A stretch of DNA of 64,000 nt. Source: Zygaena filipendulae. Lineage: Eukaryota > Arthropoda > Insecta > Lepidoptera > Zygaenidae. Shown here piece after piece: positions 1 to 11,859 of this stretch; position 1 is the first letter of the stretch; every line of letters begins with the position of its first letter. The stretch spans positions 11,671,001 through 11,735,000 of the forward strand of contig OU015652.1 of the NCBI GenBank assembly GCA_907165275.2, in the 5' to 3' direction. Under the pieces are notes generated by a model. That model searched no databases. It was given only the letters and a program-made list of their open reading frames with translations, and had not been told where the DNA came from. Made by a program: the position numbers and the translations under genes.

Positions 1-431
1 CCCTGCATGTGACCTTACATCCTGTATGTGACCTTACATCCTGTATATGACCTTACACCCTGTATGTGACCTTACACCCTGTATGTGATCTTACATCCTG
101 TATATGACCTTACACCCTGTGACCTTACATCCTGTATGTGACCTTACAACCTGTATATGACCTTACACCCTGTATGTGACCTTACACCCTGTATGTGATC
201 TTACACCCTGTATATGACCTTACACCCTGTGACCTTACACCCTGTGACCTTACATCCTGTATGTGACCTTACACCCTGCATGTGACCTTACATCCTGTAT
301 GTGACCTTACATCCTGTATGTGACCTTACACCCTGCATGTGACCTTACATCCTGTATGTGACCTTACACCCTGCATGTGACTTTACATCCTGTATGTGAC
401 CTTACACCCTGTATGTGACCATCCACCCTGT
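1..431. repeat. 20-bp minisatellite array (Bre1 intron)
   Basis: About 20 tandem copies of a roughly 20-base unit, consensus CCTGTATGTGACCTTACAYC, with shorter units where the TATGTGAC part is lost (for example near 117-135 and 225-250). The array runs off the left edge, so its full length is unknown. It ends about 60 bases before the last visible Bre1 exon, inside the intron that follows it. Confidence 0.93.
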
Positions 432-491
432 GATCTGTACAATAAGTGACGTTACCCCGTGTGCGCGCCGCGCCGGCGAGTCGTGTCTCAC

Positions 492-3400
492 CTGCGAGCC
501 GGCGAAGGGGCGCGCGAACCCGTGCAGCGGGTCGGCGCTGGGCCGCGCGCACGACAGCTGCTTCTGCAGCTCGTACTTCTGCTCCTCGAGCTGTTTGATC
601 TTGCGCATGGCGTCCTCGTCTGCAAGGCGGCGCTCGCGCTTGCTCTCCTGCGACACGCGCGGTCGGTTATCAAAGCCCGTTCCTGACCGATCCCGCCAAC
701 AAATAAATCTGTTGTCCTTTTACTAGACAGACCGTTATGTGAATGAACAATGAACATGTTATGTAATTTTTGGCTAAGACCAAAAAGGAATTAATTTCCC
801 TAAACAATAAATTTTGATTACAAACAATTTAAGCGATTCAATATAATATCGCTCTATATTTCACACGTTTTCTGCCGTAACTGAAAATAAGGTTTATTCA
901 CTTTCAACGGTGTTTTTACTAAAAGACGGCAGTTGAGCTCTACTAAGGATATGTTTCGTTATTACTGATAGCACTGTAAGGTATGACGTCAATTTAGTAT
1001 ACTTCGAAGCTATACTGATTACTTTCGAGTCATATCATCAAATCATCCACTTCATTGTCATGTCACGCTGTCGACCGATCTACGCGGTTGACCAATCATT
1101 GGTCTGAGGTTGATCACTCAAACCACTGAGAGCACCTTACCTCGAAAACGCTAGTTCTCACAGTACAAAAATGGCGACGATTACGACGTCATACTTCCTA
1201 CCCTAGGATACTGCGGCAGTATATTGTCAGCTATAACGGAACGAATTTCTCCTCAATAAGACCAGTGGCCAGTGATCGCAGCTTATATCGTGTCACAAGA
1301 TGGCGCCGCGTGTTACCTGCGCCATCTTGGCCTTCTGGCGGTGGTCGTCGAGCTCCTGGCGCGCCTTGCGCTCGGCCGCCATCAGCTGCACCTTGTCGCG
1401 CTGCTCCTTGCTCACCCCCTTGTACATGTCCAACAACAACTTCAACTCCTTTTGCTCGTTCACCGCTTTCCTGCATCAAAACAACACAAATTACAGAATA
1501 ACATAATACTAATACTGGTATAGAAGAGTAATACTACCCGTTGCTCGCGGCTTACATCCTTAAAAACTCAGTGAAAAATATTATCCACGTTCATCTGTAA
1601 ATATTACCATATCCAATACGCGTGTAAATTTGCGGTCATGTAAATTTGTGTACTATCGGTGTGTAACTCGTCCCCCTAGAAAACAGTTTTGAAACGCGCT
1701 TTTAACCAGTCTCATTATTAAGACTAAAAGCTCGCGTAGAGTACAAAAAAAAGAAAAGCATAGGAGTCTAGAAAACACCTGGAACAAATAGGGTCTCACT
1801 TGAGCTGCTGCTTCAGGTCCTTGATGATTTGCTCTTGCTCCTGCAGCTTGGCCCGGTTGTGGTCCTTCGCCGCCGCCGACTTGGGGTCTGCGCCCGCGCT
1901 GCCGCCCGCCTCCTCGCCCTGCCGCATCGACCAGGAGTTAGGGTCAAAGGTCACTAACGCTCTTACGCCACTCAGGGCGGAAGACGTCCTCGGCAATAGA
2001 TACCAACGGACGAGTATATTATGGTGAAGGGTTGGCAGAAGAGATTAGAAGTGTTCTTCCGAATAGTTCTCTACTGTAGAATGGTATATGGTGCATAGAC
2101 AGTGCTGTCTTTATATATCCCTCCATAAAAATGAATTTCAAAATATACTACTCAAAACTTTTTAACATTAACACTATACAAAAACGAGAGCTGAATTAGG
2201 GTACCCGTACCCTTAATTATAAAAGAAGTTTACATATTTGGTATCAATAAAAAAAAATACAATGTATATCTTTAAATAATTTCATCAAAGTCTAATGAAT
2301 GTTGCTACGACAAGCACGTACAAGGGACGTCTCCCGTCGTGGCGCGGGCGCCAGGCTCACCTCAGGGTCGGGCTCCTCCTTCTTGACAGCCAGCGGCTTC
2401 TCGTCGGGCGGCTCGCCCGCGCCACGCGCCGCCGCCTCCTCCGCCTCCTTACGCACCTGCACACGCACACACACACACAATAGACTTTTTTTTTAACATA
2501 ACTAGCTGTTTCCCGCGGTTTCACCCGCGTTAATTTCGGAGATCCCGCGGGAATTTCAGGATAAAAGGTACCCTATGTGTTATTCTGATGTATAAGCGGT
2601 TCTATTTAAATCCATTCAGTAGTTTCTGCGTGAAAGAGTAACAAACATACATTCATACATACAAACTTAGATAAAACGCATTAAAGTTTAAGAGTGAGGG
2701 CTCGTGATGACGTAAGTAACGATAAATACGTGTAAACGTGGTGACGTCACGTGAAATTTCTACTCAATGTATCGTCGTATTTTTGATTAAGTGCCTACTT
2801 AAGAAAATTAAAACTACGTGTCCAATATTTTTTTTAGCCCATTCTACCCCTTCAGACAAGTTTACAATCTACAATCACCAAATACGATTATAAGATTGTC
2901 AACTGGGCAAAGGGGGCTGAAATGCGCACCTTGTTCAGTTCTTGGCTGGTGTCCTTGTACTTCCGCTTGTAGCGGTGCACCTCGCCCTTCAGCTGCTGGT
3001 TGTGGTTCTGCAGCGAGGTGATGAGGTGCCGCATCTCCCGGTTGATGGGCCCCGTCTGCTCGTTGGCGGCCAAGTTCTGCTCGAACTCTATCCTCAGCAT
3101 CTCGTACTCCTTCCTCAGCTGGCCGAGCACGTCCTCCAGCTGGATCATCTCAGCCCTGAGGGCCTTCTGTCTGGACAACTCTTCGCTCTGAAACGAGATG
3201 GGCCGTATTACTGATGGGCCGCCAGACGTGGGCGTCCTTAGCATATTTTATATTGTTACTACTTGTATTGGTTCAGAAACTTTGTCATAAATAATGTTTG
3301 AACACGGTTTTACCCGCGGTAATTTCGGAGTTCCCGCGGTAATTTCAGGTTAAACTATACTTTTTACCATAAGAATACTTATAATCCTTCCTCGTGAATC

Positions 3401-6400
3401 ACTCTATATATTGGTGAAAACTGCATGAAAATCCGTTCAGTCGTTTTTGAGTTTATCGCAGGGCATTGTTTTATAATAATATATAAGGATATTATGTTAT
3501 TAAAGTATTTCAATATCTATTTCATAATCCTAATGCAATGGCGAGTTCTAAATTTTATGTATTCTTGCTATGTATCATATTATAAATAATTTGAATTCAA
3601 AAATACCTCATTGTAATATTACCAGCCAGTATGACCGTGGAGGTTGACCCGACAAGCGTTCGACCTCCGTCGTCCAACAGTACCTACACTCTGCAGCCTA
3701 CCTCCATCATCTCGATCTGGCGCATGTGCAGATTCTTGGCGTTCTGCAGCTGCATGCGCGTCTCGTCCAGCGCCGTCTTCATCTGCATGGACTCGTTGTA
3801 CAGCACCGAGAACTGGCTCTGCAGGCACTTGTACTCCGTCGTCTCCACTATTACCGACTCCGGCAGCTGCCGGATCTGAGGGAGAGGGTGCAATTTTATT
3901 TAGAACGATCCCCCACGGTTTCACCCGCAGTAGTTTCGGAGTTCCCGCGGGAATTCCAGGATAAGAAGTACTTATGACACTCATGGACATAGAATTTTCA
4001 AAGGCGTTTCAGTAGATCCAGAGATTACCCCCCACAAACTCACAAACTTTACCTCTTTATAATATTAGTATAGAAGACTAGTCAAACTCCCACGATTTTA
4101 CCTGCATGGCAATCTAGGATAAAAAGTACCTTATGTCCTTCTCTGTATCCCTGACACGTGACGTATACGCATAGTTTCATTATGATCCTTTGAACCGGTG
4201 AGGCGTGAAAGCGTAACATACAAACAAGCTCACTTTCTTAATTATAACTATCCCGCGTTGTCCTGCGCGGTTTCCCACGCGAAATTTCGGAGTTCCCGCG
4301 GAATTGTTCCATACAAACTTTGCCCCCCTTTTCACCCCCTTAGTGGTAGAATTTCGGAAAATCCTTTCTTATCGGATGCCTACGTCATACAAAGAACACA
4401 CTCTTCAAGTTTCAGGTCTCTACGATCAGCGGTTTAGGCTGTGCATTCAGTCATTCAGGACAAAGCATTTTATATTATGTATACTTAAGTAGATATTAAA
4501 AATTCTAATTCAGCACAGCACAGTGTATTCATCCGTAACGTAAGCATGGCTACTCACATCCATCTTCAGTTTCTCGACCTCCTTGAGCGCGTCGCGGTGC
4601 TGGCGGTGCAGCCGGTCGAGCTCGGCGAGCCGGTTGGTGGCGAGCTCGCGCTGCTCCTCGAGCTCGGCGGCCGCGTCCTCGAGCCGCGCGCCCGCCGCGC
4701 CCGCCGCGCCCCCCGCCGCCGCCCCCGCCGCGCCCGCCGCCTGCTGCGCCGGCGCCGCCTGCGCGCCGCCCGCCCCCTGCCCGCTGTGGTAGCTCTTCAG
4801 CTTCTCGATCGCCTCCGCCAAATGGTTCTCCAGCTTGTCGTTGCGCGATCGGACCTTTAATGATTGGATGCATTACATAATACGAGTGAACTAAGTCGGT
4901 CATTTAAAGTCTCGGCTTCAGTTTAATTATCGCCTACTTGCGCGTTCCGTTACCTCTAGGCCACAGTCTCGGCGGCGGCAGTGGCAAAAACAAATTGTAG
5001 ACAACATAAGAAGTAGGCCACAGTTCGCACCGCTGATAGCTGTGGCCTGCTTCGTATGTTGTTTTTACCGCCGCCACCGCCGCCGCCGAGACTGTGGCGC
5101 CGCCCTTATGTCAGATCCTGGCTTCGTCGATGCCATAATACACGTTGTCAAATTGTAAGTATTTTAAACATATTATAAAATAACCGTTAAATGCTGAGAT
5201 GCAATTTTTTTTATCATTTGACGAAACTTGTACGTAGGTATAGACTGAAAAAAAAAACGACGAGAAAACGTTTTCGTCGTCTTTTTTAATGTGTCCGTTA
5301 CTGGAGTTTCGAAACCGGGCAGCCTCGTACCGAGTAGTGAATTCGGCCAACCTTCATGAGTTCGTACTGCAGGTCGTCAATTTGGTTCTTGAGCTCGGCG
5401 TTCTCCGTGTCGCGGCTGTTGACCGCGTCCTGCAGCCGCGCGACCCGCAGCGTCATCGCGTGGTGCGCCTCGTGCAGCTGCGTGGTGAGCGCCTGCAGCC
5501 GCCGCGACTCCGCGGCCGCCTCCGCGTTGGCGGCGCGCACCACCTCGTCCAGCGACGCCGCCTCCACGCCGTCTGCGAGACGGGCCGACGACGGTCGACA
5601 CTATAGATGGGCGGCAGCCAACCCAGTGCTTGGGTTTACATCTGGTTTAAACCTATGCATTTACGGGCTTTTACCACGTCTAAACCCCAGCACCGATTTT
5701 TAAGCGGATTGATTGCCCATCTATAGTCGACACACGTTTAAGCGGTTACAAGCTGTTCCCCTCGGTTTCACCCACGTCAATTTCGGAGTTCCCACGGGAA
5801 TTCCGGGATATAAAGCACCCTGCTCTGTACCCCTAAAAAAGTGTATGGAATATTTTAAGATGATTGGTTGATACGTAACAAACAATATCACATTCGCATT
5901 TATGTACATACTAGCTGTTCCCCACGGTTTCACCCGCGGTAATTTCGGAGATCCCGCGAGTATTCCGAGATAAAAGTACATACTACCCTATATTTTTTTG
6001 TCTACCTACTCTTCACAACGTGTAGTATGCAAATTTTCATACAGTTTCACCCGCGGTAATTTCGGAGTTCCTGCGGGAATTTCGGGATGAAACTAACCTA
6101 TGTCCGTTTTTGTACACCTGACAACTTACGCATACGCAAAATTTCATGATTACTGGCCGTTTTCATGATGATGACCGGTTGAGCAGGTGTGAAAGAATGA
6201 CAAACAAACCAACAAACTCACTTTCCCATTTATTTATTTCCCATGTATTCAGGTGTAAGGATTGTATGTTGGACTGAGAAAATTAAACTACCTACATAGA
6301 TATCAAGTTAACCCAAAACTGTTATTAATTATTTTATAATGCGGAACATCTGAATGAAAAAGTACGTATGTACAATGGATAGTAAGTACAGTATAATTTG

Positions 6401-8775
6401 GAAAAATAAATGGTTAAACTCAAAACCCAATATCAGATTAAATTCATTCGACTATAACTGCTTACCCTCTCCTTCCCCTTTGATAGCTCGCCATATCTTG
6501 TCGTTCCGCTGCTGCAGTCGGTCGAACGCTTGCAACACTTTGGCAACGGCTCGCTTGCTCACTTGCACGCGGTTCGCCAGCTGCGCGTCCAGTTCCTCTT
6601 TATCCCATGTAGACAATTGCATTAAGAACGATGTCGTTGCTTCGTTCTCGTCTGCAAATTAATAAAACGTACGATCATTTTTAAAATGTCCCACGTAACT
6701 TTATGACCTAGTCTCCATCAAAGCGAAAATGGACGAGATGGGGGGAAATTATTTCCAAATAATGAGTAGAAAAAAATATATTCTATCATCTCTCTGCCCA
6801 TATTGTTTGCTTTATTGGATACGAGAATGTAAAGCAAGTACACTTACTACTACTACTACTTCTACAGAAATGTTGAGAGAACATTGTGAACATGTTATTA
6901 ACTTTGTAAACAAAATAATTCTGTAAAATAAAACGTTAAGCCTTAATAATTACTCTTGTTTTCGGATTCATCAGCAGTCTCGGCATCGAACCGTTGCAGC
7001 AGCACGCGAATGTCTTCATTTAGAAGATTCCAATAGCGGTTAACCACGCACAGCACAGCATCATCCTGAGTCTGTCTCTTCTCCAGCTGTTCTATTCTCG
7101 CTCGAAGCTCAGATTCACATCTGTGACGTTGTTCAATTCTCTAAAAAAATATACATTTTGTTACAATTAACAGGTTTTAATATTTAAATTAGCTTTATGT
7201 ACCCTATACTTAGTAATATCAAAAAACTAGTTCTTCAACATATTTTCGGAGCCCCTTAGGAATTCATATTATAAAGTGTTAATTCAACCCAGGGTCTATC
7301 AGGTGTAGTAAGTTTCATCCAAATTAATTCAATGGTTTACACAATATGTATATTCTATCACAACTATACAATAGTTCAATATGATTTTTTGCTCAGCCAT
7401 TCAGAGGGTTGGTAAATGACATAATATCACATAAGCTACATTAATTAAAACATAGAATTTTACATGTCACGTTAAAAATGTTTTTTTTTTGTTTGTTGAT
7501 GTACATATACCAAAGTTTTTTTTTATGAAATGAAAATGAATGAAATGAAAATCTATATACGACAACTATTAATATGTAATAACAAAATTAAAACCGACTT
7601 CCAAAAACACAAAACTAAAAAACTATAAATAAAAAGCTAAAAATAACAACATACCGATTTAATTCAAAAGACAAAAACACACGTAATATTCTTATTGATT
7701 TATGCTACCACTAATCGGTTTGAATTCGGTGACAAGCCCGCTGGTGTCTGGCCACTTGGGTTGTCCTGCTCACGAAGAGCTGGTGGCGGGAGTCGACTTA
7801 GCCCATCTACCCCCTTCATATTTGGCTTGTCACCGACTTCATACCGATTAGTGGTAGCATAAATCAATAAGAATATTACGTGTGTTTTTGTCTTTTGAAT
7901 TAAATCGGTATGTTGTTATTTTTAGCTTTTTATTTATAGTTTTTTAGTTTTGTGTTTTTGGAAGTCGGTTTTAATTTTTTTGTTAAAAATTTGTTTATTT
8001 CTCGCTTTTAAGTGACTTACTTCGTAATTTCTCTAAGTTACAATAGCCCAATGTCAACTGCTCATCACCTTTTACAAAATATTGCTTTTCCCGACGCAGG
8101 GACGTTAATTGTTGAGGAGTTCTCCTTGTACATCATCATCAGTTCCACTTCACCATATACATTGGGACGAGCATAATTTTTTTAGAAACCATATTAAAGT
8201 TAACGAATCGGAATCTGTGAAATACCTATTATTTAGTCGTTCTGATGACCATCTGTGGTCTTCATCATCAGTTCCACTTCTTCAAATTTTACTTTCCGAA
8301 AGCAAATAAACGATTTACTATAAAAAATACAAAAATCGCTATAGGTGTACCTATAATTTTTGAAGAGTTCCCTCGATTACTCCAAGATCCCATCATCAGA
8401 TCTCGACTTGGTGACAATGGAATCAATTTGGGAGTATCCCCTATCAAACAAAACACAAATTTTCGAAATCGCTGCAATCGGAACCCGTGAAATACGTATT
8501 ATTGTTGAGTAGTTCCGATGACCATCTGTGGTCTTCATCATCAGTTCCACTTCTTCAAATTTTGCTTTCCAGAAGCAAATGAACGATTTACTATAAAAAA
8601 TACCCAAATCGCTATAGGTGTGCCTATAATTTTTGAAGAGTTCCCTCGATTTCTCCAAGATCCCATCATCAGATTCCGACTTGGTGGCAATGGGACCTAA
8701 TTGGGAGTAAACCCTTTCAAACAAAAAAAGAATTTTCGAAATCGGTCCAACCGTCTTCGAGTAATCGGTGAACAT

Positions 8776-8824
<49 letters not shown>

Positions 8825-9890
8825 ATACATACAATCGAACATAGAACCTCCTCCTTTTTGGAAGTCGGTTAAAAAGGAAGCACAAAGAGCGTGTCGCAAC
8901 AAAACGGCACCACATAAGTTTTACATTATATTTATCTTTTCTAACATAACACAAGAGGACAACAGCTGTTTCTGTGGTGGTGGAAAGAGTATACTCACGA
9001 CTTGCAGTTTTCCTTGCACTGTAAGTACATCTTACTAATATTATAAATATGAAAGTGTGGATGTTTGTTACTCAATCACGCAAAAACGGCTGAAAAGATT
9101 TGGATAAAATTTGGCATGCACGTTGTCAGGGGTACAGAGGGACATGGGGTACTTTTATCCCGGTGAAACCGCAGGGCACAGCTAGTATTTTTATAAAGAA
9201 ATCCTACTATCCTATTAATACCTATTGTAATTTTGTAACTTTGGACGTTTGGATATTGGGATGTTTGTGACTCAACAGCTAATTGGGATTAAATTTGGTA
9301 CACCTGTACTTACTAGATTAACACATAGGAGACATTTTTATTCCTGTTACAACATACTTAAATAACATAGTGTTTCAAATAATGAAATACAAAAATGTAG
9401 GTGAAACTCCAGGGAATTTTTTTGTTACAATTATTATTTTGATTAAAGTTTCTTTTTTTATTTTATTTAGTATCTGCTAATTATAAAAATTGACTGGCTG
9501 AGAATGCCACAATAGCATTACCTTTTGCGGTACCTTTTGTACCATGTTGTGCAAAAAGTTTTAATAAATAAATTAAATAGGTAAAACACGTACTTTTTAG
9601 TTTAAAATCTTCATGACTAAAGTTATTCTTGGTGTGGTATTTATTGTGTATGATGCAAGTCAATTCATGCAGACATAATATTTAGCATTAGCTCCTTGTG
9701 ACTTTCATGATATCCAGTTGAGTAATCTATACTTATAATAAAACTGTAGAGAGGTCAATTCTGTACATTGAATATATATTCAAATTTCAAAATTAATATC
9801 GGAGGATGAATGGTGATCGATACCACAGATAATATAATACTAAGTATACTAGTTTGATACTGATGCCAAAAATGCAATCAGTAAATTTTT

Positions 9891-9921
<31 letters not shown>

Positions 9922-11859
9922 ATGTGCACACATGGGTCAAAAAATACTGAACGGATTTTAATCAAACTTGGTATGATTGTAGTCCATACTCCTGGGCAGG
10001 TTATAGGCTATATAACATAACGCTAAGACACATAGGAGCTGAGCAGTGACGATAAATTTGAAGCAAGTCGGATGAAAATGCGCTTCGAGCCCTTATCCTC
10101 GCATACCTATGTTATGGCTGAACAGATTTGGATGAAATTTGGCATACACGTTGTCAGGGTTACAGAGAAGGATATAGGGTACTTTTTATCCCGGAATTCC
10201 CGCAGGAACTCCGAAATTACCGCGGGTGAAACCGCGGGGCACAGCTAGTTATGGTATAAAAATCTAACAGGCAGACAGTTACTTTCGCATTAAAAACAGA
10301 ACAAACTGACATTCACACTTTTTTATTTTGCAAAAAAATCGTACATATTTAAATTATTCTTCTATTAATTTGTTTTAAATGAAATATTCAGATTATATTT
10401 TTTGTGAATGTTTCTAGTATGTTCTTGTGTCCCCACTTATTTCCATTTTTAGTAGATGTGCTGAATATGGGTTCAACCGAATACGATTATTCGGCCGAAT
10501 ATCCGGTCAAACAAGTACCGAACCGAATATTCGGCCGAATTGTTCGGTTAATTTTTGCATGGTAAACAAGTACGTACAAGTTCCCCTAGGCCACGCGGCC
10601 CCTCACGCTAGCTCGGCTCACTCAGTCAGTGCGCCGCCATTTCATTTAGTGCAATGCTCGCATGATATTGATTAAAAATCAATCTTCGGACAGTGTATTT
10701 AAATTGAAATTAAGTAAAAACAACATCGTGAACTTTGTTAAAGATTAGTGGTGTGTGGGGCACAGTGACCTGTGACTGATACGGCTAGATATATTGATTT
10801 ATTTGTTTATTGGATATTAGTGTGATTGTATGATTGATGTTGTGGTCGGCACGGGACGCGGCTGGCGGCCGATTCGTTTGTTATGGATTTATTGATACTA
10901 TACCGACGCCCGTGACCGACATGAATCGATTGCCGCGACCGGGCCGTAGGAAAGCGGCTCGATCGCGTAAATCGCTGTCGAAAGCAGTGTTCGGTTTCAC
11001 GCAGTGGACCGAACAAGTGGATCTAAAAGATCGCATGTGTGGACTTTTTTTAATGAAATGACGACTTTGTTAAAAACTTCATTTATAATACTTGTTGATC
11101 AGTTGCTGGTAAATTTTATTTTGCATAATTTACTTTAGAATTAACGTTAAACACAACGTAAAATTTTTAATCAATTTAAAATAATGCTATTAAAATATTC
11201 GGTAGGTATTCAGCAAACTCACCGAATATTCGGCCGAATACAAACATAAAAAAATGCCGAATACACCGAATACGAATACTTGGCTGAACATTCGGCGCAC
11301 CTCTAATTTTTAGACTCTTTTGAATTAATAGGTTTTTATTGACTAAATTATCATTGATGATCAAACTACTTGATTTTGCTCAGCTGTGTATTTTAAAGGC
11401 CATACATAAATAAATACTAATTAGTATAATAAAAAAGCATTAGTTAAACACTTTGAAGTGTGATTGTATATACAGTAACCATAAATAGGTACTACCTACT
11501 GAAATTAACTCATATTTAAGTTCTTTGTGAAAATAGAAAGTTTTATTATTACTCACTGTGCCAATGACAATGAGGAATTACTATGCCTACTTTCAATACC
11601 TAATGTAAATAAGTAACAGCTGATTTTGTTGACAACTTTTGCAATGTAGGTAAAAGATTTACATGTTAGAACATAAAACCAAGGTCAAGACGTTTCTTAT
11701 TGATACCTGTGCTAATTTTTTGTTCTGAAATTGAAGGACTTTTATGTCCATTTCCTCCAGAGTGGACACAGGGCCAATAAGATGAGGTTCGAAGTGCACT
11801 TTCTTTATAGGTGGCTGACCGCTGCCATTGCCGCCGTCTTCTGCTGTTCGCTTAGACAT
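492..11859 (-). CDS. Bre1: E3 ubiquitin-protein ligase Bre1 (RNF20/RNF40 family), 3' part off window
   Basis: Bre1 is the nuclear RING ligase that monoubiquitinates histone H2B during transcription elongation. Coding exons, in order on the minus strand: 11859-11707, 7140-6954, 6651-6466, 5572-5352, 4854-4558, 3875-3702, 3187-2930, 2456-2361, 1918-1800, 1470-1317 and 647-492. Every junction has AG/GT borders and the phases join without a break (2001 nt, 667 residues). Recognisable family stretches are the N-terminal [88 protein letters not shown] and [20 protein letters not shown]. The visible part is mostly coiled coil; the remaining coiled coil and C-terminal RING are beyond position 1. Exon 5 carries an Ala/Gly-rich linker (about residues 274-304). 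The start is the first ATG of the conserved N-terminus. An AG at 11868-11867 and a possible donor at 12032 suggest an untranslated first exon ending at 12033. The exon 9 acceptor is the least certain border. Confidence 0.93.
1060..1240 (+). repeat. Uninterrupted relative of the 12.7-kb repeat
   Basis: Same block order as 12700-12889 plus 13780-13800, but continuous through CCTAGGATACTGCGGCAGTATATT. It provides the empty-site reference for the TA insertion at 12888-12889. It lies in the Bre1 intron between exons 10 and 11. Confidence 0.7.
2461..2479. repeat. (AC)n microsatellite
   Basis: Short AC-repeat run starting a few bases upstream (in transcript sense) of the exon 8 acceptor of Bre1. 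Confidence 0.85.
2502..2680 (-). repeat. CTAGCTGT-type interspersed repeat
   Basis: One copy of a short dispersed family found some 20 times in this window. Its hallmarks are a CTAGCTGT end, then CGCGGTTTCACCCGCG, TTCGGAGTTCCCGCGGGAAT, 'aaatCCgTTCAGtagTTT' and a tail resembling TTATAATATTAGTA. The layout suggests a retroposon 3' end (SINE or RTE-type LINE); on that reading the tail orientation gives the minus strand. Class is inferred, not proven. Confidence 0.75.
3299..3490 (-). repeat. CTAGCTGT-type interspersed repeat (intron copy)
   Basis: Second copy in the Bre1 introns, same orientation as the one at 2.5 kb. It keeps the GTTTTACCCGCGGTAATTTC core and the TTCAGTCGTTTTTGAG block, ending in TATAATAATATATAAGGAT. 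Confidence 0.7.
3905..4320 (-). repeat. Two CTAGCTGT-type repeats in tandem (one truncated)
   Basis: A copy at 3905-4075 (CCCCCACGGTTTCACCCGCAG core, tail TTTATAATATTAGTATAG), diverged remnants at 4085-4240, and a short 5' fragment at 4243-4320 that stops just after TTCCCGCGGAATT. All lie in the Bre1 intron between exons 5 and 6. Confidence 0.65.
4959..5100. mobile_element. GC-rich hairpin element (MITE-like)
   Basis: Near-perfect inverted repeat. GGCCACAGTCTCGGCGGCGG at the left is mirrored by CCGCCGCCGAGACTGTGGC at the right, continuing through (c)aacataagaag / cttcgtatgttg and an inner AGGCCACAG / CTGTGGCCT pair around a short loop. It lies in a Bre1 intron, about 105 bases upstream of exon 5 in transcript sense. 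No target duplication is obvious. Confidence 0.75.
5601..5726. mobile_element. 126-bp inverted-repeat element with 6-bp target duplication
   Basis: Ends CTATAGATGGGC / GCCCATCTATAG are perfect 12-bp inverted repeats, and TCGACA flanks both sides (5595-5600 and 5727-5732). A related, diverged copy lies at about 17690-17772 in the FGGY intron, with matching CTATAGAT and CCCATCTATA ends and the shared words GGGTTTA and GCACCGG. The element sits only 28 bases upstream of the Bre1 exon 4 acceptor. Confidence 0.8.
5742..6235 (-). repeat. Three CTAGCTGT-type repeats in a row
   Basis: Copies at about 5747-5895, 5909-6000 and 6045-6235, each restarting with a CACCCRCG-TTTCGGAG core and all in the same orientation. 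They fill the Bre1 intron between exons 3 and 4. Confidence 0.7.
7583..8875. mobile_element. Foldback element, copy 1 (AACCGACTTCC family)
   Basis: The left part is a long palindrome: arms of about 157 bp (7583-7739 and about 7829-7985) around a spacer of about 90 bp, with outer ends AAAACCGACTTCC and GGAAGTCGGTTTT. The right part (8040-8875) is a ladder of diverged repeats of about 270 bp carrying CATCATCAGTTCCACTTC and CCCATCATCAGA words, then a run of about 44 A (8780-8823) and a final TTTTTGGAAGTCGGTT. The outer ends thus form inverted repeats. No transposase is present. It fills much of Bre1 intron 1. Confidence 0.8.
9030..9186 (+). repeat. CTAGCTGT-type interspersed repeat (plus orientation)
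   Basis: Starts CTTACTAATATTATAAATATG and ends GGTGAAACCGCAGGGCACAG-CTAGT, the reverse orientation of the copies at 2.5-6.2 kb. It lies within Bre1 intron 1. Confidence 0.75.
9715..10248 (+). repeat. Composite repeat ending in the CTAGCTGT tail, copy A
   Basis: Begins ACTTATAATAAAACTGTAGAG, passes through a (TCTG)n tract near 9895-9920 and a GGTTATAGGCTATATAAC block, then continues into the TTTATCCCGGAATTCC...GAAACCGCGG-CTAGTT tail. The same order of blocks recurs at 14165-14682, so this is one composite family and not a chance neighbourhood. Confidence 0.75.
10453..11305. mobile_element. hAT-type non-autonomous transposon, 853 bp
   Basis: A perfect 8-bp target duplication ATTTTTAG (10445-10452 and 11306-11313) brackets ends TAGATGTGCTGAAT and (reverse complement) TAGAGGTGCGCCGAAT. 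Eight-base duplications are the hAT signature. Both subterminal regions are packed with TTCGGCCGAATA palindromes (10490-10545 and 11215-11290), the usual place for transposase binding sites. The interior holds short open frames only (for example 10834-11061), with no recognisable transposase. It lies in Bre1 intron 1. Confidence 0.85.

Noticed and set aside
1..431. Regular spacing that could be read as a CRISPR array
   Set aside because: Units are contiguous 20-mers without unique spacers, in eukaryotic intron DNA; this is a minisatellite.
4546..4903. Long plus-strand and alternative minus-strand frames over Bre1 exon 5
   Set aside because: Shadows of the GC-rich exon; the frame chosen is the one that joins in phase with conserved Bre1 blocks on both sides.
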